Part shown: piece by piece, positions 25,675 through 34,302 of the stretch
Layout: the number at the start of each line of letters is the position of its first letter
How positions within the stretch are numbered: position 1 is the stretch's first letter
Notes under the pieces: generated by a model
Database searches by the model: none
The model's input: only the letters and a program-made list of their open reading frames with translations
Told to the model about the DNA's origin: nothing
Made by a program: the position numbers and the translations under genes
Source: Deltaproteobacteria bacterium
Lineage (GTDB): Bacteria; UBA10199; JACPAL01; JACOUP01
Assembly: GCA_016177765.1 (NCBI GenBank)
Contig: JACOUP010000008.1
Span: 191,021-255,020 of the forward strand
Length of the DNA: 64,000 nt
Direction: 5' to 3'

Positions 25675-25787
25675 CGGGACTCCTCTTTAGCGGGGGCCCC
25701 GTACTCCGCCTCAGGTGGATCCGATGGCCCCCGTACCCCCGCGTTCACGCCGGCAAAGCCGGACGTTCACTATAAATCGTCCCTATT

Positions 25788-25811
25788 TTCGACCGTTTGG
25801 CCTCAAAGTTG
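25788..25811 (-). promoter_or_regulatory. ECF-like promoter element (CAAC-N16-CGAA) for protein D
   Basis: Minus strand: CAAC 25811..25808, CGAA 25791..25788, 16 nt apart; contexts CGCAACTTT and GTCGAAAA. A long leader follows, containing a small GCCGGC/GCCGG hairpin near 25750. Confidence 0.5.
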
Positions 25812-25815
25812 CGGC

Positions 25816-28503
25816 TTATTTGCGCGAGATGCCGACCCGGGAGGGGTGGGACCGTTCCAGCGTCTTCCCAGAGGAGACGGCCTGGAAAAAAGCGGCCCAG
25901 ACCCGCCTTTGGAAGGCCAGTCCCTCCGGATCGACCACAAGATCGGGGTTCCCATCGGCACCCACAACCAGTTTCTCCGGCGTATCCCGTGTCCGGAATT
26001 CGACCGTTGGGGGAGGATTACTGCGGGAAACCAGTTTCAGCTGAGGGTTCGGATCACCCGCCACTCGGGCACGGGCGGTTACAATGTTGTCGAGATTAAT
26101 CTCCCCCGTATGACGGTCCCAAAGGACGGCGATCCGCTCCCCGATCCGGACAAAATAATCGTCATCCCCCTCGTTGGGGTAGCGGCTCCAAAAGGGTCCT
26201 TCCACCTCGGCCCAGGCCTCCGCTACTTGCGTCTTGGGGAGGGCCGAAGCCTCCCTCTTGCGGGGGGGTGAGATATACATCGATCTCTGGGGGGCCGGCG
26301 GAAAGGCCTCCACTAAATCGGCCCGATACCGTGAATAGGCCCGTGCGACACGAACCACCGGTTCAAAAGGTTTTGACGGATCGGCCGGATCGATAGACGG
26401 AGGAAAGGAAAGATGATTCTGATGAGCCATGCAATCCCCTCTGTGACACCCGTACGCCCCGGTCTCTTCAAGAACACGATAGGTTGTTGTCATCAGCTCA
26501 TCATACAAACCGCCCGCCCGCATCCCGTGATAGAGCAACTCGATTCCGCCGATCCAATCACGGCCGAATTCAAGTTCCACGGGGGGATTCGGACTAAAAC
26601 CGTCCCGTGCCAAGGCAAGACGGGTGTGCGAGGCGTTGTTCACAAAAGGACGAGGATCCACCAGTCTTTCAAGCCCGGCACGGAGTTGCACATAGGCCTG
26701 CTCAATATCAGCAAAAGAACCGTCACCCGGTTCCTCTCCGGCCTCCTTCCTGACAACCCCCAGGAAATATTCGGGATCCTCCCCTTCCGCATACCGGAGA
26801 CTGTCCCAGTGAACACGTCCCGCCGCTCCTTCAGTCGGCCGAAAACTCCAATTGTGCAGATTCCCGGAGAGATCCTTTAAGAAACCATTGTAGTCGGTGG
26901 TACCCTCCTTGATGGCCTTCTTCACCTCTTCCGAAGAAACTCCCAGGCGTCTGGCCAAAACCGCCCGCGCCTGTTTCAGGTTCACCTTGAACCGTTTAAA
27001 AACCGTAATCGGGGCGTCATCGACAGGCCCCAGTTCTCTGGGGGTGATTTTGATAAAACCGTTATCCACAAAGGCATAGAGGATCGGGTTTCCCGAGGCC
27101 TGGGAATAAATAATGCGACATTGGTGTCCGCCGACACGGAAACTCACAATGGCATTGAGATAAACCTTGGACCCCTTCCCCATCCGGATTGGGTTGGCCG
27201 GCAACCGGGTTGCCACCCACCCCTGGCCTTGCAGTGCCGACATCAATTCCGTCATGATCTCGTCGATCTCCATCGGATGTCCGGGGTTCGAACGGCTCGG
27301 GCCCGGCATGAACTCCACCTCCTCCCCTACCCTCAGGCCGGCAAGAACCGCCTGGTCATAATATTCATCAATCAACCATCGCAACCACCGCCCCGACTCT
27401 CCCCGCTGAACCGCCTTCTCCAGGTCTTTTTGCCGGACCTCCCGCCCCATATGCCTCAAGACGGCTGGCATCATATCGGCATAAGGGAAACTCCGCGGGT
27501 CCTGCACAACCCCCAGGAGCGGACGACCGTCCGGACCGGTTTTCTCAATAATCTGGCGGGCCACCTGCATCCGGCTCAAATCCCCTCCGATCACCTGCCC
27601 ATGGCTCCTCTCCGCCGCACCGTAAGTCAGGTGTTCCGGCAGTCCTTCCAGGTCCAAAAACAACGCCACCAGATAATAGGGGTCACTGGCGACATCCTGC
27701 GCGGTTACCCCATTGACCCGGATGCCGCTCGCCAGAATCCTTCGGGCCACCGTCTCCCCGACCGCCTCGACATCCCAAGACTGCCGCCGCTTGAACCAAA
27801 CCTTGGCCCGTTCCAGATCGTGACGGCCGACACCAAACAAGACAACAGAGCCTGCCTGGATACCGAGGGCGATCCCGTTCTGCCAGTCCGGTTCCTCACG
27901 CCACCGCTCCCTCAAGTGGGTAGCGGTCAGGGCGTCAAATCCCAGATTGACAGCCCCAAGACCGATCTGGGTGCCGGTCAGGTAGCGGAGCTGTGCCACC
28001 GTTGCCGCATCCGGAAAGGCCAACCCTCCCTGGAGAACACGGTGGACTATCCGTTCCCGTGCCATACCGACGCTGACGTTCATAACCGCAAGCCCCATCC
28101 CCCCAACCAACAGGTAGTTGAAAACAGGATCTTCCCCCCCCTCTTCAAAAAAGAGTTCGTATCCGGCATGCCCCGCCTGCCAGCCGAAACTCCCGAGTCC
28201 GATGAAACCGGCGTTACGGAAACGGGCATAATTGCCAAAATACCCGTTCGGTTGGAATCGGCGTGAAGCGGCCGCCACAAGGGCATAACCCCCCCCCACC
28301 TGGGAGAGCCAGTCGGCGGTCTCTCTCCAGACAGGAGGAGGTACGGCGGGAGGAGGGGGGAGGGGAATCGGCTTCGGCGGCGCCCCCTCAAATTCCCGAT
28401 AAGGGGCCACCTCTTCCGGTTCAGGAAGCTCACCGGCGGGAGGAGGGGGGAGCTGGGCCAGAAACCAGCGTCCAACGTTATCAGCAGGGGTCGGTGGGGC
28501 CAT
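25816..28503 (-). CDS. Large accessory protein, RGDC-motif family, paralogue C (895 aa)
   Basis: Full-length paralogue of A and B. The start I use, MAPPTPADNVGRWFLAQL (ATG 28501..28503), aligns with the starts of A and B; an in-frame ATG 13 codons upstream would precede the predicted transcription start. A long Pro-rich leader (PEPEEVAPYREFEG, then a PPPP run) is followed by hydrophobic helices, FPDAATVAQLR, GAYGCHRGDCMAHQNH, EAFPPAPQRSMYISPP, RHTGEINLDNIVTARA and DPEGLAFQRRVW. No signal peptide or ribosome-binding site. It has its own promoter element and is divergent from the CPG2-like M20 peptidase, which has one too. The function is not known. Confidence 0.8.
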   Translation of the reverse strand: MAPPTPADNVGRWFLAQLPPPPAGELPEPEEVAPYREFEGAPPKPIPLPPPPAVPPPVWRETADWLSQVGGGYALVAAASRRFQPNGYFGNYARFRNAGFIGLGSFGWQAGHAGYELFFEEGGEDPVFNYLLVGGMGLAVMNVSVGMARERIVHRVLQGGLAFPDAATVAQLRYLTGTQIGLGAVNLGFDALTATHLRERWREEPDWQNGIALGIQAGSVVLFGVGRHDLERAKVWFKRRQSWDVEAVGETVARRILASGIRVNGVTAQDVASDPYYLVALFLDLEGLPEHLTYGAAERSHGQVIGGDLSRMQVARQIIEKTGPDGRPLLGVVQDPRSFPYADMMPAVLRHMGREVRQKDLEKAVQRGESGRWLRWLIDEYYDQAVLAGLRVGEEVEFMPGPSRSNPGHPMEIDEIMTELMSALQGQGWVATRLPANPIRMGKGSKVYLNAIVSFRVGGHQCRIIYSQASGNPILYAFVDNGFIKITPRELGPVDDAPITVFKRFKVNLKQARAVLARRLGVSSEEVKKAIKEGTTDYNGFLKDLSGNLHNWSFRPTEGAAGRVHWDSLRYAEGEDPEYFLGVVRKEAGEEPGDGSFADIEQAYVQLRAGLERLVDPRPFVNNASHTRLALARDGFSPNPPVELEFGRDWIGGIELLYHGMRAGGLYDELMTTTYRVLEETGAYGCHRGDCMAHQNHLSFPPSIDPADPSKPFEPVVRVARAYSRYRADLVEAFPPAPQRSMYISPPRKREASALPKTQVAEAWAEVEGPFWSRYPNEGDDDYFVRIGERIAVLWDRHTGEINLDNIVTARARVAGDPNPQLKLVSRSNPPPTVEFRTRDTPEKLVVGADGNPDLVVDPEGLAFQRRVWAAFFQAVSSGKTLERSHPSRVGISRK

Positions 28504-28524
28504 AGCTATAACACCGTGCCCTGT

Positions 28525-28548
28525 ATCGTCTTTCTCCCCCAAAAGTTG
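28525..28548 (-). promoter_or_regulatory. ECF-like promoter element (CAAC-N16-CGAT) for paralogue C
   Basis: Minus strand: CAAC 28548..28545, CGAT 28528..28525, 16 nt apart; contexts ACACAACTTTT and GACGATAC. The ATG is 21 nt past the CGAT. Confidence 0.6.
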
Positions 28549-28582
28549 TGTTTTTTAAGGGGGGAAACCCCTCTTTTTCTAG

Positions 28583-28606
28583 CAACTTCCTCCCAGATCC
28601 TCCGAT
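28583..28606 (+). promoter_or_regulatory. ECF-like promoter element (CAAC-N16-CGAT) for the CPG2-like peptidase
   Basis: CAAC 28583..28586, CGAT 28603..28606, 16 nt apart; contexts AGCAACTTCC and CCGATTT. The ATG is 24 nt downstream with no ribosome-binding site. It sits back to back with the paralogue C element. Confidence 0.55.
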
Positions 28607-28630
28607 TTAAGGGGGTACAGAAACCATCCT

Positions 28631-30283
28631 ATGGGTGAGCCGAATACCATCAATCAGAGTGTCCCCATTTCCAGCATCCCGCTCCCTCCCGATGCCACGC
28701 CGGAGCAGTACAGTTCGATGGATAGAAACGGAGACCGAGTCATCGATTTTCAGACAGAATACCTCCTCGCCGAACAGGGGAGGTTATTCGCCAACCAGCC
28801 GGCGTTGTTGGGGGCGATCCGAACCGCCTTTTTCGGGAATGATTTTGCCGGCTATACGTTCCGAACCGCCAATCCGGGAAGAACCACCGAGATGATCTTC
28901 GAAAACAGGGAAACCCTCGAAGTCAAGAAAGTCCGGATCGGGAGTGACAACCGGTGGACCGAAACAACAACCTCCCCCAACAGTATTCTGACAGAGCCGG
29001 AGACACGGAGAAAAATGATCCGGTACCTTCGGACCCTCGTCGAAACAACTTCTTACAGTGAAAACCCCGAGGGGGTTAGCCATGTTATCGACACCCTGGA
29101 TCCCGCTTTCCAGGCGCTCCGATTCACCACTCAGACGATCCGACCGGAAGATTATCCCGCTGAATTTGTCTGTGACGAGCAGGGACGTGCGGAGCCCAAA
29201 AAACGGACCGTTGGCAACCATTTCCTGGCCAAACGAAAAGGACGAGAGGGGGCGATCCCGATCCTTCTGGTCGGGCACACGGATACGGTCTACCCCCTCA
29301 AAAGGGTGGAGGAGGGGGGGTTCATCCGGATGGAGCCGCAGGGTACCGACAACCCGGGTATTCCTCGCTATGTGGGACCTGGCATTGCCGATATGAAGGG
29401 AGGGATCGTTGTCATCCTCTTTACCCTCTATACTCTGGACCAGTTGGGCTTTCTGGATGATTTTGACGTAACCGTTTTTCTGGGTAGCGATGAGGAGATC
29501 GGTTCGCTCGATTCCCGGAAACATATTGAAAGATTGGCGGCCGGCCAGGCCGGCTGTTTTGTCTTTGAAAGAAACGCCGGGGATTCGATGGCGATCGAAC
29601 GGCAGGGAATCGGACATATCCGCCTCCTTTTTGAAGGAAAATCGGCCCCCTCCTCCAAACCGGGAGAAGGGGCCAGTGCGATTCTGGAAAGAAATTTCAC
29701 CGAACTAGCAGTGGACGCCCTGAACAGGGAGTATCAAAAACGGGCCCAGAGAGATAAGTCTTACCGCGGGATTCTTTTTAATATCGGACGGAGTCGCGGC
29801 GGTACCGGGGCGAATACGGTCCCCAGTTGCGCCGATACCTTGATTGAGGTCCGCTACGAAAACCGGTCCCAAGAGGCCCTTATCCGGAAAGACCTGGCAG
29901 AAATTGTCGCCAAGGTTGACGTTCACACGGCCGAGGGAAAACCGGTCGTGACCAAACCGGACATCCAGTTTCACCGTCCTCCCAAAAGGGATACCCCGGA
30001 AACCGCTACCGCCTTTGAGAGGGCGAGAGGACTCTTCGCCCTTTATGCACGGGAATCGACGAGGATCACCGGCAGACCTTTCGTGGAAAAACCGGAGGCC
30101 GGTGCCGCGGACGGCAGTATCACGCAAGCGGTCGGTTGTCCTACCCTCGATTCCGTCGGCGTTGAGGGAGGAAGCGTCCACACGCCGGGTCAAAGGATCG
30201 AGTTTATGGATACCGCCAGCCTCTTCAACCGAACTGAAATTATGGTCCATACACTGGCTCGAATTCGGGAAGAACGTCGTTAG
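28631..30283 (+). CDS. M20-family metallopeptidase, carboxypeptidase G2-like, with EF-hand-like N-terminus
   Basis: 550 aa. Residues ~190-545 match the CPG2 branch of M20: VGHTDTVYP (metal His/Asp), GPGIADMKGG (bridging Asp), GSDEEIGS (catalytic Glu) and GAADGS, with the C-terminal His in GSVHTPGQ. The dimerisation-domain His that CPG2-like enzymes supply to the active site appears to be missing: where GKASHAG is expected, the sequence is GKSAPSSKPGEG. The N-terminal ~180 residues are extra. They contain DRNGDRVIDFQTE (31-43), which resembles an EF-hand/dockerin loop with the last acidic residue shifted by one. No signal peptide. It shares the regulon promoter. It may have lost or altered catalysis. 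Confidence 0.85.
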   Translation: MGEPNTINQSVPISSIPLPPDATPEQYSSMDRNGDRVIDFQTEYLLAEQGRLFANQPALLGAIRTAFFGNDFAGYTFRTANPGRTTEMIFENRETLEVKKVRIGSDNRWTETTTSPNSILTEPETRRKMIRYLRTLVETTSYSENPEGVSHVIDTLDPAFQALRFTTQTIRPEDYPAEFVCDEQGRAEPKKRTVGNHFLAKRKGREGAIPILLVGHTDTVYPLKRVEEGGFIRMEPQGTDNPGIPRYVGPGIADMKGGIVVILFTLYTLDQLGFLDDFDVTVFLGSDEEIGSLDSRKHIERLAAGQAGCFVFERNAGDSMAIERQGIGHIRLLFEGKSAPSSKPGEGASAILERNFTELAVDALNREYQKRAQRDKSYRGILFNIGRSRGGTGANTVPSCADTLIEVRYENRSQEALIRKDLAEIVAKVDVHTAEGKPVVTKPDIQFHRPPKRDTPETATAFERARGLFALYARESTRITGRPFVEKPEAGAADGSITQAVGCPTLDSVGVEGGSVHTPGQRIEFMDTASLFNRTEIMVHTLARIREERR

Positions 30284-30287
30284 ACTG

Positions 30288-30327
30288 TTCTCATTTTGAT
30301 AAAATTCTCATTTTGAGAACGGTTCTC
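30288..30327. promoter_or_regulatory. Cluster of TTCTC/GAGAA half-sites (candidate operator or enhancer)
   Basis: TTCTCATTTTGA occurs at 30288..30299 and 30305..30316, 17 bp apart. The second copy is half of a palindrome (TTCTCA-TTT-TGAGAA, 30305..30319), which overlaps another (GAGAAC-G-GTTCTC, 30315..30327). It lies ~75-100 bp upstream of the sigma-54-like promoter, where an enhancer-binding activator would sit. It may instead be the terminator of the peptidase gene. Confidence 0.45.
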
Positions 30328-30388
30328 CTTTCTTCCTCGTTACAACCAAATGATTTAACTCTGTTTTTTAGTCAGTTTCTCCGTCTCC

Positions 30389-30406
30389 CTGGCATCCCTC
30401 TTGCAT
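30389..30406 (+). promoter_or_regulatory. Sigma-54-like promoter of the NHL lipoprotein gene
   Basis: CTGGCATCCCTCTTGCAT has GG and GC with the required 10 nt between them and a near-consensus -12 TTGCA. The predicted start site (~30416) is only about 3 nt before the ATG at 30419, which is a difficulty for this reading. Confidence 0.4.
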
Positions 30407-30418
30407 CTCTAGCAAGGT

Positions 30419-33253
30419 ATGTCCCTCCGAGCGGTTCTCTTGACTCTTTTTGTCAGCCTTCTTCTCGCCGCCTGTGTGGAGAAAGAGGTCGAATATGTCA
30501 CGGTCGAAAAAGAGGGGGGTTCTGGTTCCCCCAATAATCAGACCCCTGAGGGGAGTTCTCCCCAAGGCAATTCACAAAATAACGGCCTCCAATCTTACTC
30601 CGGGGGGATTCTCAAATTCAGATTGATCGGCGCCGACGGTTCCCCCTCTTCAACGGCCAGGACGATTGAGGTCCTGAAAGGTTCCGAGGTCACCCTGGAA
30701 TGGGAAACCGAAAAACCATTTACCGCCTCACTCCTCAAGGATAATGAAACCCTCGCCTCTCCGCTCCCGGCCCAAGGCTCCCATACGGTCACTGTGGACA
30801 AGGATGCGATCTACTCCCTCGTCATTCCCGGAAAGGAAGGGATTCAGGCCGCCACCCTTGCGCTGAAAGTGACCAACACCCTCTGTCTGGGGCAACCCAA
30901 CTGTAGCACCAATATTGGGAAACAAAAGGGGATCGGTTATACCTACTATCAACCATTTGCCTGCCAGAAACCGGATGGAACGGTCTGCGTCATGCTGGCC
31001 GATGCCGGAGACCACCGGGTCCTCCGCTGGTGTGGCGATAATATCCAAAAAGGGGAGCCAGATCTTGTTTTAGGGCAAACCGATTTCTATTCTTCGGCGG
31101 CCAACCGCGGCGGCACCGCTCACCTGGGGACATTGAGCGAACCCCGCGGCGTCTGGTGTGACGGGCGAAGGGTGGTTGTTGCCGACACCAAGAATCACCG
31201 CGTCCTGATCTGGAACCGTTTTGAGACGCTCCAGAACGGCGATGCGGCCGACGTGGTGATCGGTCAACCGAACCCGCAGTGGAATCTGCCAAATCAGGGG
31301 GGAGGACCGACCAACAAGTCGCTCCGGAGTCCCACCGGGGTCTGGGTGGACCCTCCCACAGGATCGCTCTTTGTGACCGACTCGGAAAACCACCGGATCC
31401 TGATCAAGAGAAACTGGCCCACAACAGACGGTCAGGGCTTTGACGTCGTGATCGGACAGGCTAATTTCATCTCAGCCGCCCAGAACAGGGGGGGCGGGGA
31501 TACCGGTCCCGCCGCCAACAGCCTCTTTGCGGCCCATGGGGTCTCCACCTTCAACGGGAAACTGATCATCAGCGACTCCTGGAACAACCGGGTCCTGATT
31601 TTTAACCAGATCCCGCAGGAGAACGACGCCTCAGCCGACTTCGTCATCGGTCAACCCGGTCCTACCACAAACAATACCAATAATGCGGGGCGATGGTTAC
31701 ACCCCTTCAACACCATCGACAAGGAGAGGGGGATCCCCAACGCCACAACCCTTGTCTACCCTGTCTCGGCCTACGCCACGGAAGAGGGGTTGTGGGTCTC
31801 CGACCACCTCAACCACCGGCTCCTCCGGTTTCCGATCGACTTCACAGCCAATCTCCAGTCTCCGGAGGTCCCTCGGTGTGTTGATGACAATAATGTCCCC
31901 CTGAACAACGACACGGGAACCCCCCTTTGTCCTGTGGCAGACCGGGTCCTTGGCTTCGAAAATTTTACACAGAAAAATCAGGACCTTTTCCCGGAAGGAA
32001 CCCTCTACCGGCTCAACAAGACCCTGACGCTTTCCGCCGCGACAGCGCCTCCTGTAGGGTGCCGACTCTTCGTGGCTGTCGCCAACTCGAGTGTGCGCGA
32101 GTTCAACCTCTGTGAAGAAGGGAATAACCTCACGGCCGTCGGGCTGATCGGCCAGCCCCGTTATGATTCCCGTGGAACCAATCATGCCCTTCCCTCAGCC
32201 TCGCTCATCAACAGTGCCCACGGTATCTGGGCCGACAGGAAAGGGGTTTGGATTACCGATCCGGAAAACCATCGGGTGATCGGTTACAAGGGAATTCCCC
32301 TCTTCTCCGGGGCCAAGGCCTCCTTTGTCCTGGGACAGGCGGATTTTGAAAAAGACCTCTCCCAACAAGGGGAGGCCTCCCCCAACCGGGAGACGATGGT
32401 TTTTCCCCAATCGGTCGCGGCCGATAATTCACGGATCTATGTGGCTGGCGGCAATAACCGAGTCCTCATCTGGGGGAGAGACCCAACCACAGGGGCCCCC
32501 AGTGGCCCCCCTCAGATCCTCGGTCAGTCCAGTCCGACCGACGCGGCCGACCCTCCCCTGACCAACCCGACCTGCGGGCGGTTCAGCCCAAGTTCCGTGG
32601 TGAGTGACGGCCGACAGCTCTGGGTGATGGATACCGGAAAATACCAAGGCGACCCCACCAAAAGACGCTACCGGGTCTTGGGTTTCAGTCTGGAATCATT
32701 CAATACCCTCCCGCCTGAGGGGGGGCTTCTTACAGCCACCCGCCTCTTCGGGGAAAGGGATTGCACCACCACCGGCTCGGGGAGATTCTATATCCCGAGG
32801 CATGCCTTTTCGGATGGGACACGTTTGCTGATCAGCGACACCCCCAACCACCGGGTCTTCTATTATGAAACTATCCCCGAAGACCCGATGGCCCTCCCCA
32901 CGGCGACGATCGGCGTCGCCAATCCGGACGGCCGACCGACCGCCTTTTCACTCAATCTCCCGGATTCGGCCGTCTTCTGGAAAAATCTGATCTTCGTCGC
33001 GGATAGTGGAAACCACCGGATTCTTGTCTTTCAGAAGCCGGCGGCTGACAGGCCGAGCGCCATTGCGGTCCTAGGTCAGGACAACATGACCTTGAACTTC
33101 ACCAACGGGAACAGACCGCTCTCCGGAGACGGCTTCGCCTGGCCCCGACGCCTCTGGATCGAGGGAAACCTCCTTTTCATCGCCGATAATGGCAACCAGC
33201 GGGTGGTCGTCAAAAATATCGAAGAGTTATTAAGCAGGTACGGAACGGAGTGA
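30419..33253 (+). CDS. NHL-repeat beta-propeller lipoprotein
   Basis: A 944-aa protein. It has a lipoprotein signal (lipobox LLAAC, Cys19), then a Ser/Pro/Asn-rich linker to about residue 60, an Ig-like region to ~150, and about ten NHL-type units recognisable by [GE]NHR[VI]L[IRV][WF] cores (DHRVLRW, NHRVLIW, NHRILIK, NNRVLIF, NHRLLRF, NHRVIGY, NNRVLIW, NHRVFYY, NHRILVF, NQRVVVK). The units alternate with VLGQ..F..N.GG linkers. It is probably a membrane-anchored surface or periplasmic binding protein; the ligand is not evident. A sigma-54-like promoter and repeated half-sites lie upstream. The last 24 bp overlap the convergent DAHP synthase gene. Confidence 0.88.
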   Translation: MSLRAVLLTLFVSLLLAACVEKEVEYVTVEKEGGSGSPNNQTPEGSSPQGNSQNNGLQSYSGGILKFRLIGADGSPSSTARTIEVLKGSEVTLEWETEKPFTASLLKDNETLASPLPAQGSHTVTVDKDAIYSLVIPGKEGIQAATLALKVTNTLCLGQPNCSTNIGKQKGIGYTYYQPFACQKPDGTVCVMLADAGDHRVLRWCGDNIQKGEPDLVLGQTDFYSSAANRGGTAHLGTLSEPRGVWCDGRRVVVADTKNHRVLIWNRFETLQNGDAADVVIGQPNPQWNLPNQGGGPTNKSLRSPTGVWVDPPTGSLFVTDSENHRILIKRNWPTTDGQGFDVVIGQANFISAAQNRGGGDTGPAANSLFAAHGVSTFNGKLIISDSWNNRVLIFNQIPQENDASADFVIGQPGPTTNNTNNAGRWLHPFNTIDKERGIPNATTLVYPVSAYATEEGLWVSDHLNHRLLRFPIDFTANLQSPEVPRCVDDNNVPLNNDTGTPLCPVADRVLGFENFTQKNQDLFPEGTLYRLNKTLTLSAATAPPVGCRLFVAVANSSVREFNLCEEGNNLTAVGLIGQPRYDSRGTNHALPSASLINSAHGIWADRKGVWITDPENHRVIGYKGIPLFSGAKASFVLGQADFEKDLSQQGEASPNRETMVFPQSVAADNSRIYVAGGNNRVLIWGRDPTTGAPSGPPQILGQSSPTDAADPPLTNPTCGRFSPSSVVSDGRQLWVMDTGKYQGDPTKRRYRVLGFSLESFNTLPPEGGLLTATRLFGERDCTTTGSGRFYIPRHAFSDGTRLLISDTPNHRVFYYETIPEDPMALPTATIGVANPDGRPTAFSLNLPDSAVFWKNLIFVADSGNHRILVFQKPAADRPSAIAVLGQDNMTLNFTNGNRPLSGDGFAWPRRLWIEGNLLFIADNGNQRVVVKNIEELLSRYGTE

Positions 33254-34231
33254 GGCGACCAGTTCTTCAAACTGCCGGAAGTTGAGCGATTGGTACCCAT
33301 CGGAAAGGGCCTTGGCCGGTTCCTTGTGGACTTCAACGATAATCCCATCGGCCCCGACGGCGATCGCGGCCCGGGAGAGGGGGGGCACCAAACTGCTTTT
33401 GCCGGTCCCATGGGAAGGGTCAACGATGATCGGGAGGTGAGAGACCTCCTTGATATAGGCCACCGCATTCAGGTCGAGCGTATTCCGGGTGGCGGTCTCA
33501 AAGGTCCGAATCCCCCTTTCACAAAGGACCACCTGCTGATTGCCACCCGCCAGGATATATTCTGCCGCTAAAAGAAATTCCTCGATCGTCGCCGCCATCC
33601 CCCTTTTGAGCAGGACCGGTTTTTTGATTTTACCCAACCGTTGAAGCATCTCAAAGTTTTGCATGTTCCTGGCCCCGACCTGGATCATATCGGCATGGGC
33701 GACTACCTCATCAAAATATTCCAGATGCAAAAGTTCCGTGACCACCGAGATCTTGTGCCGGTGGGCCCCCTTCTGGAGAATTTTTAACCCCTCCACCCCC
33801 TTCCCTTGAAAGGCGTAGGGGGAGGTTCTTGGTTTGAAGGCACCGCCCCGCATCGCCTTGACCCCCAGCCTGGAAAGAAATTCGGCCGTCTCCTCCACCT
33901 GCTGTTCCGACTCAACACTGCAAGGACCGGCAATAATGACAGGTTGGTTTTTTCCACCAAAGACCGCCCCATGGGGCAACTTGACCGTGGTATCCTCGGC
34001 CTTCCATTCCCGCGAGACCAACTTGTACGGCTTGGTGACATGGATAATCTCTTTGACCGCATCATTCGGCGGAATTGTCGATTCATCGATGTAACCGGTA
34101 TTCCCGCGGATCCCGATCGCCACCCTCTCGGACCCCGGGAGAAAGTCGGGCTTGTGCCCTGCCCGCTTGAGGTTCTCCATGATCTCATCGATCTGGGCCT
34201 GGGTGGCATCTTTTTTGAGGACAATGAGCAT
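33230..34231 (-). CDS. aroF: 3-deoxy-7-phosphoheptulonate (DAHP) synthase, type I-beta with N-terminal ACT-like domain
   Basis: A 333-aa protein. Residues 1-70 (MLIVLKKDATQAQIDEIMEN) form the ferredoxin-like/ACT regulatory domain of the Bacillus/Thermotoga type. The barrel follows: VIIAGPCSVESE near 90, MRGGAFKPRTSPYAFQG near 120, GARNMQNFEML near 185, KPVLLKRGMAAT near 205, the metal-binding LCERGIRTFE and IVDPSHGTGK near 270. It condenses phosphoenolpyruvate and erythrose-4-phosphate, the first step of aromatic amino acid synthesis. No other aro gene is adjacent. There is no clear ribosome-binding site. Confidence 0.96.
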   Translation of the reverse strand: MLIVLKKDATQAQIDEIMENLKRAGHKPDFLPGSERVAIGIRGNTGYIDESTIPPNDAVKEIIHVTKPYKLVSREWKAEDTTVKLPHGAVFGGKNQPVIIAGPCSVESEQQVEETAEFLSRLGVKAMRGGAFKPRTSPYAFQGKGVEGLKILQKGAHRHKISVVTELLHLEYFDEVVAHADMIQVGARNMQNFEMLQRLGKIKKPVLLKRGMAATIEEFLLAAEYILAGGNQQVVLCERGIRTFETATRNTLDLNAVAYIKEVSHLPIIVDPSHGTGKSSLVPPLSRAAIAVGADGIIVEVHKEPAKALSDGYQSLNFRQFEELVASLRSVPA

Positions 34232-34302
34232 GAGGGTCTTTTCGTATTTGAAAGATGCGAAGATCTCAAGTATGAAATAAAATGAACTTTAAGGAGGTTT
34301 CT

